Shown: in pieces, positions 17,801 through 24,396 of the stretch
Layout of the letters: each line of letters begins with the position of its first letter
Numbering within the stretch: position 1 is the first letter of the stretch
Virus record (IMG/VR): IMGVR_UViG_3300042691_003607
Coordinates: 1 to 45,339 of that record
DNA length: 45,339 nt
Direction: 5' to 3' (one strand)
Origin: a virus
The notes under the pieces: generated by a model
What the model was told of the DNA's origin: nothing
What the model saw: the letters and a program-made list of their open reading frames with translations, nothing else
Database searches by the model: none
Program-made: the position numbers and the translations under genes

Positions 17801-20524
17801 GAGAAACTGAATGCTATCAATAATGGTAAGGTGATTGCCGGCGCTATTAAAACGGCCAAACCATTATCATTCTCTGCGCTTTATTCCAAGTTAAAGGCTG
17901 CTATTATTAGAAGTCAGAAAGGTGGCATCTCTGAATTGGTAAGAAGAAACCCATTGTTCTACATTGACCAAGTGTTTGGTAACTTCAAAACTAAGGACAT
18001 ATTCAATGCGTTGTTTGAGAAAGCTGCTGAAGGCGAGGCAAACTTTAAGGCTGAGCTGAAGAAGGTTCAAAACATTTTGGAGAACGCTGAGTCAAAGGTT
18101 GCCAAGTCATTCAAACTTAACCCGGACAAAACATTGATGTCCAAGTTCAAGATGATGACCTACATGATTCAACTTGAGTATGAGTCAAACAAGGGTAGCC
18201 AGCAAGTAAATCCTGCGGCCGACTACTTGAAAGCAACCATCAAGCATATTGACGAAGGCAAGTCAAGATTCGGAGAGCGTGATGGAAATATGCTACAGGA
18301 TATTCTTGACCAGTACACAACGAATGGTCAGATTGATATTGAAAAGTTGTACAACTCTTTCAACCAAGCGGAGAAGGACGCTATCAAGGATATTCGTGGC
18401 ATCAATGAGTCCCTCAAGGATAAGGCTCAGTACACTGCAGCCATTATCCGTGGCGATGCAATCGACCCGTTGAACAACTACGTTCACCTGAACGTGTTGC
18501 ACGACACTGAGCCGCTTGATATGAGTGCTGCTACTGACTTCCTTAATCAGGCTAACAACTCACGTAGACCATCTACAAGAGCAAAATCTTTGATAACAAG
18601 AACCAAAGGTGCTAAGCCTTTGAACTTTGATGTCTTTGCATCTGCTCAGCGTGGTGCCAAGTTTGTCTTGCTAGACTACAACCTTACCGAGCCTATTCGT
18701 ACTGCACGTAGAACAATCAATCAAGCCACTGCAGATTTGGAGGCAGAAGGAAGACTACCTAAGGAGCAAAGAGAAATCAAGAATGCAATTGAAGGTGCGT
18801 TTGAAGAGTCTGTGACCAACTTACTTACCAACTCAATCCTGCAGAACACATTTGCTGATGAGGTAATTGACTTCATTGGTAAGCAGGGATACCGTGCTGT
18901 GCTTGCTGGAACAGGAAGGTTTGCTGCTGAATTAGCCTCAAACGTATCGTTTGCATTGTTGGCAGACCCTAAGGCATTTACTACTGGTACCAAGTATCGA
19001 GACATCATTATGTCTACCGATGCTCCTTTGATATTGGAGAATGTAAACAGTAAGCAAACAAATAGAATCTTCCCTGCAGATACCTTGTCTGGAAGACTTG
19101 TTGATACTTCTATTCTAAATCAAGCCGCAGGTATTCAAAGCAGCAGCTCGAAGAATCCAGTGTTCAACAAGATGCAACAGATATACAACCTTACAATCAA
19201 GAAGCCTAAGAATATCATTGAGCTGACTGCCGATACTTTAATCTCTACGCCAGATAAACTTGTGATGAGACCGTTATGGTTTGGCTCATTTGCCAATGAG
19301 TTCAAAAGCATTACAGGAAATGATGTAGACTTTAAAAAGATTGCAGAAAATAATGAAGCCTACATGGAGGCCAACAAGGATGCAATCGAGCAGTCAAAGA
19401 AACTAGCAGATGAAAGGTCAGTGATGACTGGTGCTACCGACAATGCGTTCATGGGTATCCTGAAGGGAACACTGAAACCTAATCAAAGTGGATGGGCAAA
19501 GGCGTTCAACAACTTCAACAACTACATGACACGCTTCTTGATATTTGAATACATGACTGCACGTACCGCTATCTATGCGTTGGTTGGAGACGGTTCACTA
19601 TCCAAGAAACAAGGAGCAGCAATGCTTGGTGCCGTATTTACACGTATGACCGTGTACACAGTGCTATCTTCAATGTTGGCAAGTGGCATCATGGGATTGG
19701 TTGGGTTTGACGATGAGGAGGATGAGACTGAGAAGTCATTGATGCAAAAAATTGGTCAGTCACTTGTAGGTACATTTGCTTCACTACTATTTGGAAGAGA
19801 CTTCGGTAATGCTACCAAACTTGCAATCAACTATGGTCTTGAGGAGATTAATGAAAAGTATCTTGACTTCTTGAGAGAGGGAGAGTATGACCCTTACAAG
19901 GATGGCATTGCCTACTCCCTAATCCCTAGAGAAGACCGGCCTAACGACAACTTGCCTAATCTTCTTATGAGTATGTCAGGTTCACTTGGCCCTGCATTAA
20001 ATACGGCTGATTTGATTTACAAAAACAGAACTCGTATCATAACAGGCAAGACCACCAAGAAAGAACTGGATGCAATCCAAAGAGAAGAGCGTACAGTGAA
20101 GGAGAGAATCCCATTGGAGGTGCTTGGTCACTTAGGTTTTATTCCTTTCTACAAGGACGTGCGCAAGGCTGTGAACAACTCAATCTACTCCAGCATCAAA
20201 GAGGCCGAGAAGGCCGCTGCAAGAAGCAAGCAGAAAGAAGTAGACTTGCTTGGAGGATACGAGAATAAGGAAGACCTGAAGCGCTATAATCGTGCCCTGT
20301 ATGAGAAGAACTTTGGTGAGGGGTCAGAATGGTACCAGTCAACCAAAGAAGAGCGTGAGGCCAAGGAAAAAGAGGCTAAGGAGGAGAGAGCAAATAAGGA
20401 CAGGATGTACAACTACACGCCTAAAGAGGATGGCTTTGGTTCTTCAGGATTTGGCGAAGGTACCAAGAAGAGACAAAGGAAAAGCGGTGGAGGATTCGGT
20501 GGGAAAAAGTTTGGGGAGGATTAA
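11864..20524 (+). CDS. Giant polyvalent/ejected virion protein with RelA/SpoT-like and LPD38-like segments (2886 aa)
   Basis: The largest gene of the window. Residues 5-60 hold two copies of a motif D-S-Y-x-L-F-x-Q-N-G-Y-x-K-S-L-x-D-Y-K. Residues about 240-310 are Ala/Gly-rich and hydrophobic, a likely membrane-active stretch. Residues about 500-800 are coiled-coil and Pro/Glu linkers. Residues about 1110-1290 resemble a RelA/SpoT-type nucleotidyltransferase: a KTIRWY start, GARVNIVV, NLGYPKRLIEVRTPNG, IIAEIQVIT, and a late HYFYEIHR. Residues about 2545-2660 (MTRFLIFEYMTARTAIYAL, then hydrophobic helices) resemble LPD38 of polyvalent proteins. Such proteins are packaged and injected with the DNA in many phages. 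The C-terminus is basic and Gly-rich. No RNA polymerase catalytic motif was found. Function of the RelA-like part is inferred, not shown. Confidence 0.75.
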   Translation: MNEQAIIDSYNLFVQNGYKKSLQDYKQLISSNPDALNDSYGLFRQNGYAKSLDDYKTLVGVGSASFDAQAPTPQEVKKKDTVSPFVDGGSELTKFEPSTGQIVQETPSFTQKKPEVAIPAQKQPDEIDYFQGAFGNMLRGFDSVSPIGLGDIADDLARSVATGYRQGDVAQAANQLLLSGTTPSMEEIQNLIDKQKKFEQLGSSKEFLDYQKTYEEEGKTFWGAVKGLMKNPTVLPEVITSSLVGMATNRDAVLAGLGVASTGAGIGASTAGTAATFVVPGIGTAAGAAAGGLSGAVASVPYAFGAASTVVETGATFARLLQEELKGAEPTAENVKAILEDPKKYNDIRNKAIARGITIGAIDALGGKLATGVGAKILSKSAQATGQATKAGVVKSIAAGSGIESVSGSAGEAAGTAIIGEQLDAGDILLEGIAELPGGIKSTIMASLAKPTYKVGTQNVSAQEIDNLIETMTPEQLVAAKIEINNDFEGRKTKLQDKIVTGAIAKEVKEAQPDLNDATVNVIVDLQKQLNTLEGNKTQVAKDKAAQIRADIKNLQENQLPDVVEAKPAVVESGLTPEQRAQEIESIELDLKYDDRMIAEGGQSYNTDERTSLEEKLQTLKSEQDAIQEQAAGQVPIQPRTGVSQEVAQGEPQAEPQVTAEAGVQEEVIPTKTRIAELEKEKSKLTLKALKQFPQSPAQLKTRARIDEINTELNSIKSEEVSLKTPAPEPELQLEGPQEVEELVSQDVEPAPKLVRDVSVLITPATVRAASPLTKRIKALSLKYDKLVKDFSKKKSKETLDKIKETEAQILNDAKQEIIDDVSKVKGVAVAFGPDKRGLWDGKFEPSLNMVLSISQQADTESVSKMLFDFAEKYSQDAFILESESNYERDVFEGRRGTPLTEFDENGLMHYPQIIYTFAEPITDEQVADLSVSLQNNGIDAFSINNNDIKVSVIKFFPEDSPLNEDEQNEERKRDLESKSDATEKSAVDVLGPNVSFTPEVRIKKSSYQGARNEGTEEQTREYDRSNVLESFKEAITNVEVRSTELANLRKKQIQLQKEGKQLSREEQDRFDELNRDVQPTVQRTFEVNKALYEEAKTEVEKIAADAIKNLNASLSPFPIKRPERASVKTIRWYNSFTERLGDGARVNIVVQNDADADKVFNSIDQKYPVAQGDKDLRRIKEDTNLGYPKRLIEVRTPNGIIAEIQVITTDGYLAKDGVSGFTGDQKQKDSAKKALAKIRKRLGWAIPDGLGHYFYEIHRDVNVDDNLRADALKLSNLYYDAFTNPESTLTESFMDDVITFKKKVDTADKTNWDKGNEGKTPAPLTEYINQVSSKTQEEVAPVEVLAPITASDVKTKPYVKENAIEFEEGTREDIAGRKFKFLSSITVEATDANGNPIGTITKLSDGENRLSFTVEDSNGRKLNKGKEFNTERDAKVALAEQVNKQRQKAAEKQQQQEAKETKTVEVKAEKAKAREKARQKPKTEEEVVEEVAGKMDELLELDPKSKGTGQKILDGIDGLIKDIENLEKGTLGVNIALPIMKNILKGIRTLVEAGMVLADAIKQVAKDNGVTVKQVVNGINAVSQILPIQKEYDALMTKADALIARQKSRGIADKKIVSNLDTMVRDSEVYKNATDPQRKIMEREARIKMGVGPRKAASIGRVIGVLKDITNVSRKEKLQIIGRIRELSRDVAKDLAEEVRGLAKEGKITAIQAANIIAKFGNVNLLNEVSVSNFVDYMAKVFADAEYDSKIARANSRVAKARKNIATKIGIADGLMLPLQKLFAVNPNLIPDNSLERYLELLDMFSASEAVLTLEEKSVVKKDVDAILEEINNEQSRADELAELFSRSENQVFDDGDLDYAASLKNMVREGEITEDDADLMRKYKQEIIPQVEPTPLSDEEIAKKKNESISVLQKQKVNAEGLPSQDERNLAKRLAKLIKETSPENLMKLNLTDLKNLLKVTSNINNNYLPHYAQVMVEKLNAINNGKVIAGAIKTAKPLSFSALYSKLKAAIIRSQKGGISELVRRNPLFYIDQVFGNFKTKDIFNALFEKAAEGEANFKAELKKVQNILENAESKVAKSFKLNPDKTLMSKFKMMTYMIQLEYESNKGSQQVNPAADYLKATIKHIDEGKSRFGERDGNMLQDILDQYTTNGQIDIEKLYNSFNQAEKDAIKDIRGINESLKDKAQYTAAIIRGDAIDPLNNYVHLNVLHDTEPLDMSAATDFLNQANNSRRPSTRAKSLITRTKGAKPLNFDVFASAQRGAKFVLLDYNLTEPIRTARRTINQATADLEAEGRLPKEQREIKNAIEGAFEESVTNLLTNSILQNTFADEVIDFIGKQGYRAVLAGTGRFAAELASNVSFALLADPKAFTTGTKYRDIIMSTDAPLILENVNSKQTNRIFPADTLSGRLVDTSILNQAAGIQSSSSKNPVFNKMQQIYNLTIKKPKNIIELTADTLISTPDKLVMRPLWFGSFANEFKSITGNDVDFKKIAENNEAYMEANKDAIEQSKKLADERSVMTGATDNAFMGILKGTLKPNQSGWAKAFNNFNNYMTRFLIFEYMTARTAIYALVGDGSLSKKQGAAMLGAVFTRMTVYTVLSSMLASGIMGLVGFDDEEDETEKSLMQKIGQSLVGTFASLLFGRDFGNATKLAINYGLEEINEKYLDFLREGEYDPYKDGIAYSLIPREDRPNDNLPNLLMSMSGSLGPALNTADLIYKNRTRIITGKTTKKELDAIQREERTVKERIPLEVLGHLGFIPFYKDVRKAVNNSIYSSIKEAEKAAARSKQKEVDLLGGYENKEDLKRYNRALYEKNFGEGSEWYQSTKEEREAKEKEAKEERANKDRMYNYTPKEDGFGSSGFGEGTKKRQRKSGGGFGGKKFGED
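14024..14039. repeat. 16-bp palindrome GTGTCTT-TG-AAGACAC
   Basis: Perfect copy inside the giant virion gene, frame reading V-S-L-K-T. Confidence 0.85.
15857..15872. repeat. 16-bp palindrome GTGTCTT-CA-AAGACAC
   Basis: Perfect copy inside the giant virion gene, frame reading V-S-S-K-T. Confidence 0.85.
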
Positions 20525-20919
20525 ACATACCTCACGTACCTCATGGTCTTCTGCTTATCGTAATACACCATCAACTCAGAATCACGGGGAGGGTTTCCTC
20601 CCCACTTAATCTCTCCCTTGAGTTGATTTGCTTTGGCGTAAATGATTCCATCATCACAAGCCCATATCAGGATTGGAACGATTCGTTTGTCAATTAGTTT
20701 AACCAACTTACGAGCGGCGATTGGAAGTGGGTATGCGTCTCTTATTGACCTAATCCTGCCTCTTACTTCAGCGTAAGCGATAAGGTTCTTGTCCTTATCA
20801 AACACCTTGTAGTCTATGTCGTTTGGGTCTAACTTCAGGTATGACCCACTAAAAATGCTGACAAATAATTCTATTGCTTTCTTTTCTCTTTGCAGGTCTG
20901 CTTCAGTTTCAAAAGTCAT
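20521..20919 (-). CDS. Small PD-(D/E)XK nuclease-like protein
   Basis: A 132-residue protein whose central part (NDIDYKVFDKDKNLIAYAEVRGR, about residues 37-58) looks like the D-xn-ExK core of restriction-endonuclease-fold proteins, with Arg where Lys is usual (E-V-R). A helix (AARKLVKLIDKR) and a strand (PILIWACDDG) follow in the right order. This supports but does not prove nuclease activity. It is the last gene of the minus-strand operon and converges on the giant virion gene, the two stop codons sharing a TTAA. Confidence 0.5.
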   Translation of the reverse strand: MTFETEADLQREKKAIELFVSIFSGSYLKLDPNDIDYKVFDKDKNLIAYAEVRGRIRSIRDAYPLPIAARKLVKLIDKRIVPILIWACDDGIIYAKANQLKGEIKWGGNPPRDSELMVYYDKQKTMRYVRYV

Positions 20920-21118
20920 CGTCCTCTAGTGATTTTATGATAAGTCGTAGGTCTATAATCAAGTCCCTCAGGTCTTGTTCGGCTGGTTTAAATTCCCTAT
21001 CTACCAAGTTCTCGTAGATATTTGCCAGCAACAAATGATGCTGGTTGATTCTAAAAGCGATACGCTCAGCACGAGCGTTCTCTTTATTCGAGTTGTTCTC
21101 CATAGTCTTCCATTTCAT
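20909..21118 (-). CDS. Small helical protein of unknown function
   Basis: A 69-residue, Asn- and Glu-rich helical protein overlapping both neighbours (11 bases with the nuclease-like gene, 35 with the DnaA-like gene). An alternative start six codons downstream (MENNSNKENARA) would shorten the overlap. The C-terminus is acidic (LEDDDF), reminiscent of the acidic aromatic tails of SSB-interacting proteins, but no family was recognised. Confidence 0.55.
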   Translation of the reverse strand: MKWKTMENNSNKENARAERIAFRINQHHLLLANIYENLVDREFKPAEQDLRDLIIDLRLIIKSLEDDDF

Positions 21119-21632
21119 TAAACATTAATCTTATTTTCTTTAAGATAAAAAACTCTTTCCCTTTTGGTACCTCAAAGTCCAATAAATCAATAATCTCTCG
21201 GAGTCGATTGTGTCTGTGAATCCTTTCTGCCATCTCCTCTTTATCCAAAAGTAGTTCATCAATCCTAAGTTTTAGACTAAGAATGAACTTATTTTCTTCA
21301 TCAGAGGTCTTGTCTATTGAATTAATGAAATAATTCTTACACGCCATGTATTGGTCTGCAAAATTTGGCACGTATCTAATCATGTCCTCAACGTCAGACA
21401 TATAATGCACGATGCTCGTGTGGTCTTTCTTTAGGTACTTAGCAACCTCAGACCTCGTGTATCCTCTGTCACTAAGTATCTTTGAGAATATCCTGCGGGC
21501 ATCCACAGCCTCTCTCTTGTTGGTGCGCTTAACTATCTCCACCCCTATTACGTCCTTAATAATCGTCCTGAGAATGTCCATCTCGTATTGACTGTTCGTA
21601 TTACTTTTCTTCATGTCCTTTGTAGATTTCAA
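21084..21632 (-). CDS. DnaA domain IV-like DNA-binding protein (182 aa)
   Basis: Residues about 25-90 match the DNA-binding domain IV of the initiator DnaA. VDARRIFSKIL (43-53) aligns with the conserved V-x-A-R-x-I/M helix, then RGYTRSEVAKYLKKDHTSIVH (56-76) aligns with the helix-turn-helix and the DHTTVLHA signature that reads the DnaA box. No AAA+ ATPase domain is present, so this is not a full initiator. The C-terminal half is helical and charged. It overlaps the upstream VRR-NUC gene and lies in the replication module, so a role in origin recognition or as a repressor or competitor of host DnaA is plausible. A second such protein is encoded at 29200-29502. Confidence 0.75.
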   Translation of the reverse strand: MKSTKDMKKSNTNSQYEMDILRTIIKDVIGVEIVKRTNKREAVDARRIFSKILSDRGYTRSEVAKYLKKDHTSIVHYMSDVEDMIRYVPNFADQYMACKNYFINSIDKTSDEENKFILSLKLRIDELLLDKEEMAERIHRHNRLREIIDLLDFEVPKGKEFFILKKIRLMFNEMEDYGEQLE

Positions 21633-21852
21633 CTTTAAGCCCGTGGGCTGCTAATTCTTTTAGTCTGTACTCTTGTAATTTTGATGTCTTCCCTCTTGGT
21701 CTCTTGACCTCGTAGAACTCAACGTCAGAATCTTTGGGTATGGCTATCAGGTCAGGGATACCGTTCTTGTTGGTGTTAATCAATTTGATTACGTAGTACC
21801 CCTTACCCTCCAGTTCCTTAATCAATCTGCTTTGTATCTGCTGCTCGGTCAT
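21601..21852 (-). CDS. VRR-NUC domain nuclease
   Basis: An 83-residue protein covering almost exactly a VRR-NUC (PD-(D/E)XK superfamily) domain: TEQQIQSRLIKELEGKGYYVIKL, then GIPDLIAIPKDSDVEFYEVKRPRGKTS with the catalytic PD..E-x-K arrangement (D of IPDL, E and K of YEVKRP), then a helix and a final strand. In phages, stand-alone VRR-NUC proteins are thought to act on branched DNA. I chose the ATG at 21852 because it directly follows the stop of the upstream gene (TAAG ATG); a longer start at 21873 overlaps that gene. Confidence 0.85.
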   Translation of the reverse strand: MTEQQIQSRLIKELEGKGYYVIKLINTNKNGIPDLIAIPKDSDVEFYEVKRPRGKTSKLQEYRLKELAAHGLKVEIYKGHEEK

Positions 21853-21853
21853 C

Positions 21854-22216
21854 TTATCTTTTGAATAGTTCACTTATTGGTATTAGGAACCCAAGTGATG
21901 TGTTTTTGTCACCACCTCTTTTGATGTACATATTGCTTTTGTAGTAAGCCCTCAACTTCTCTTTCAAATGATTGACGTCCCATAGCGCACAGCAATTAAT
22001 CTTATCAATCCTGTAGAGCCAGTAGTCTGCTTCAGTTGTAGATATTCCTGACGGCTTTCCTCTTGATGAGAACTCAATGAATACGTTGCCAGTCCTATGC
22101 GCTATGTAGTCTGACTTAACCTCCACTTTGTATTCACCATTGAATAATTTTTTTGCCCAGTCCTCGGCCTCTTGTCCAATCTTCATGTCATAATCAAAAC
22201 TGCTAGAGTATTTCAT
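21854..22216 (-). CDS. Phage PD-(D/E)XK nuclease-like protein (120 aa)
   Basis: A 120-residue protein with N-terminal helix (IGQEAEDWAKKLFNG), then KVEVKSD (E-x-K) and FIEFSSRGKPSGISTTEADYWLY. The second part matches a conserved block in a family of small phage restriction-fold proteins (an acidic residue, then S-R-G-x-P-S-G, then T-x-A-D-x-W). Likely metal-dependent DNA processing; substrate unknown. It overlaps the helicase gene by four bases (ATGA), so the two are translationally coupled. Confidence 0.65.
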   Translation of the reverse strand: MKYSSSFDYDMKIGQEAEDWAKKLFNGEYKVEVKSDYIAHRTGNVFIEFSSRGKPSGISTTEADYWLYRIDKINCCALWDVNHLKEKLRAYYKSNMYIKRGGDKNTSLGFLIPISELFKR

Positions 22217-23673
22217 AAATAAAAGTCTTTCTTAAAATGGTTGATGGTATAATCTTTCTTTTTTGTTACTGCCTTGTAAATCTCTTGTTCAATCCCATCC
22301 TTAGCGAAGACCCAGAACACCTTGTTCTCGAGCCTATCTTTGGTGGTCATTCTATCCTTGCTCTGCCAATAACTGGTAGCGCTGAAATCAATGTTGTAGT
22401 AGACCAAGAAGTCAGCGTCACGCAGGGATATGCCTTCTCTTCCTGATACAATCTGCAGGGCTATGCTTTTGTCAGTGTCTTCAAAGACACTCAGTTCCGT
22501 GGTCAGGGTATCACCGAACACTTGCTTGAGCGCATTCAACTCTTCCTTGAACTTGTAGAAGATTCCAATCTTGTGTGTGCAGAAGTTGTCATAAATGAAC
22601 TGTGCCTTCGTGGTGTCAAGCACCATGCTGTTGCCACTCTCAAACTTTATCGTGCCACTGCACAACTGGTGAACCTTCATCATCAACTTTACAGGTGTGT
22701 CGGCCAGTATGGTCTCATCCTTTCCCTCAATAACCAAGTCACGCTTGAGTCTCTTAATCATCGAATAAGTCCTGTCGCTCATCTCAACCTCCAGCACTTC
22801 CTCCATAGTCTCTGCTTTGAATCCAGCCTCTGCTTGCGTGTAATTAATTGTATATGGCTCCATCGCTTTGATGATGGCATCCAATCCACCGCTGTAGTCT
22901 TTGACAAATAGGCCGTTGATTTTCTTTTGTGTTACGTTGACGAACTTGTCACAGAATCTGTAGAAGTTTCTGAACTCAGCGAATGGATTGTTTGGTATGG
23001 CATATACCTGATGGTACATCTGAGAGTAACTCTCAGGGGTTGGTGTTCCTGATAGCAGTATCACCTTAGGTCTATACTTTCCAATCACATAAGCCACCAA
23101 CTCTGCCCTATTGCTTGGCTTAGGGAATGCCCCCATGCTGTGCGCCTCATCGCATACTATCAAATCCCACTCCTCATTGTCCATCACCAAGTGAAGGCTC
23201 TCGTAGTTAATCACGGTTAGGAAGTATGCAGGATTCAACAGTTTGTAATCTGACTCAATCGTACTGATTGCTTTCTTCTTGGTAATGAATAATACTTTCC
23301 AAGACTTTAATTGCTCTGCAATGCCAAGACTTGTGAGAGTCTTTCCAGTCCTTACCTCCATCGCTAGATACAAGAACCCATGTTCGTTTAAAATACGGGA
23401 GCCCTTATCTATTATGTCTGTCTGATAACTTCTGAAGGTTACTCCTCCTTGTTTTTCCATTTGATTTAATTCTTTATAGTGTTCGCAACTCCTGATGATT
23501 CTGTCTACAGTCTCCTTGTCTACGCCATGCTTGGGCACCTTGAGTATCTCAACCCTTCGCCCTCTACCAATCTTGACTTCTTTAGTCTCAATTACTACGG
23601 ACTTTAGAGTTTCACAGTGCCTCCACATCGAATCGTTGCTGTACCCGGGGATGCGTGGTACTATGTCTGTCAT
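22213..23673 (-). CDS. SNF2-family DEAH helicase/ATPase
   Basis: A 486-residue superfamily 2 ATPase. FRSYQTDIID (Q-like motif) precedes Walker A-like MEVRTGKTLTSLGIAEQL, then motif Ia (LFITKKKAI), motif II DEAH (VICDEAHSMG), motif III (LLSGTPTPES) and, in the C-terminal RecA-like domain, QIVSGREGISLRDADFLVYYN and QSKDRMTTKDRLENKVFWVFAKDGIEQEIYKAV. This is the minimal SNF2/DEAD-like helicase typical of phage replication modules. The Walker A has Arg-Thr before Gly-Lys-Thr, common in phage SNF2 proteins. It overlaps its neighbours by four bases on each side. One copy of the 16-bp palindrome lies inside the gene. Confidence 0.9.
   Translation of the reverse strand: MTDIVPRIPGYSNDSMWRHCETLKSVVIETKEVKIGRGRRVEILKVPKHGVDKETVDRIIRSCEHYKELNQMEKQGGVTFRSYQTDIIDKGSRILNEHGFLYLAMEVRTGKTLTSLGIAEQLKSWKVLFITKKKAISTIESDYKLLNPAYFLTVINYESLHLVMDNEEWDLIVCDEAHSMGAFPKPSNRAELVAYVIGKYRPKVILLSGTPTPESYSQMYHQVYAIPNNPFAEFRNFYRFCDKFVNVTQKKINGLFVKDYSGGLDAIIKAMEPYTINYTQAEAGFKAETMEEVLEVEMSDRTYSMIKRLKRDLVIEGKDETILADTPVKLMMKVHQLCSGTIKFESGNSMVLDTTKAQFIYDNFCTHKIGIFYKFKEELNALKQVFGDTLTTELSVFEDTDKSIALQIVSGREGISLRDADFLVYYNIDFSATSYWQSKDRMTTKDRLENKVFWVFAKDGIEQEIYKAVTKKKDYTINHFKKDFYL
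22475..22490. repeat. 16-bp palindrome GTGTCTT-CA-AAGACAC
   Basis: Perfect copy inside the SNF2 helicase gene. In the gene sense it reads S-V-F-E-D-T, a different frame from the copies in other genes. Confidence 0.85.
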
Positions 23674-24005
23674 TTACTTAACCTCTTGCTGCATTTACCA
23701 CAATACATCTTCCTGCTGTACTCTTGAATCACAGGCAGTATGCATTCACATCTCTCCTCCTTTGGCATACCTTCTTGATTGAAGTTGTCTTCCAAGTATA
23801 GCGTGAGTTCAATGCATTTCTCAAACATCTCAAATGAGGAGAAGTACTCAATCATTAATTGAACCAACTCAAAAGGTGGGTCTTCGTCAGGTGCGTGTGA
23901 GAATATGTTAACGTCTGATTTAATAATCTCATCTAGGGTATTGCGACCTGTAATAATGTTGAATGAGTTAATCATCCCTACATGAATCATCTGTTCTTGT
24001 GTCAT
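23670..24005 (-). CDS. Protein with C-terminal CxxC, unknown function
   Basis: A 111-residue acidic protein, mostly helical, ending CEC..PVIQEYSRKMYCGKCSKRLSK. The C-terminal CGKC together with the upstream CEC may bind zinc. It is translationally coupled to the helicase gene by an ATGA overlap. No family recognised. Confidence 0.65.
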   Translation of the reverse strand: MTQEQMIHVGMINSFNIITGRNTLDEIIKSDVNIFSHAPDEDPPFELVQLMIEYFSSFEMFEKCIELTLYLEDNFNQEGMPKEERCECILPVIQEYSRKMYCGKCSKRLSK

Positions 24006-24219
24006 CTTTAAGTGGTGTGTAGTTTAATGGAATAAAATTTTTCTTTGCTACTTGCAATGCTTCCGCCTCAGTGTCAGCGAACCCTGTGTCAAATGTCCAG
24101 TCAGTGCAGTACCAGTACAGCCACTCACCTTTTATAGACTGGAACACCCCTATTGTATTCAAGGGAATGTCCCTTGAGAAATACAATCTCTTTGCTTGGT
24201 CTCCTAGATAGACTATCAT
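23968..24219 (-). CDS. Small protein of unknown function (83 aa)
   Basis: An 83-residue protein with a strand-rich, tryptophan-containing middle (GVFQSIKGEWLYWYCTDWTFDTGF) and an Ala/Glu helix (ADTEAEALQVAKKNF). Its start overlaps the stop of the 56-aa gene upstream (ATGA), and its end overlaps the next gene by 38 bases. No motif gives a function. Confidence 0.6.
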   Translation of the reverse strand: MIVYLGDQAKRLYFSRDIPLNTIGVFQSIKGEWLYWYCTDWTFDTGFADTEAEALQVAKKNFIPLNYTPLKDDTRTDDSCRDD

Positions 24220-24386
24220 CTGTCTTTTATTTTTTTGATTAACTCATCCAAGTTTTCGTGACTTGCGAAAACATCTTTCTCAACATTCCAGTACTCAAGG
24301 TACTTGTCTCTATGTATGGCGTACCACTTTCCTGTGTACTCGTTCCAATGGAACACGTAGTTCCATATAATCAAACTCTCTTTCAT
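24216..24386 (-). CDS. Small protein of unknown function (56 aa)
   Basis: I found this frame by reading the minus strand of the gap between the primase-helicase and the 83-aa gene. It runs from an ATG at 24386 to a TGA that overlaps the next ATG as ATGA. The product is 56 residues, rich in aromatic and charged residues (LIIWNYVFHWNEYTGKWY near the start, ending ELIKKIKDR). The tight coupling at its stop and the ten-base gap to the upstream gene support it as real. Function unknown. Confidence 0.65.
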   Translation of the reverse strand: MKESLIIWNYVFHWNEYTGKWYAIHRDKYLEYWNVEKDVFASHENLDELIKKIKDR

Positions 24387-24396
24387 CTATCTAAAT

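Noticed and set aside
11864-20524. Virion RNA polymerase, as in crAss-like phages
   Set aside because: I could not find a D-x-D-G-D-type or other polymerase catalytic motif; visible segments fit a polyvalent protein instead.
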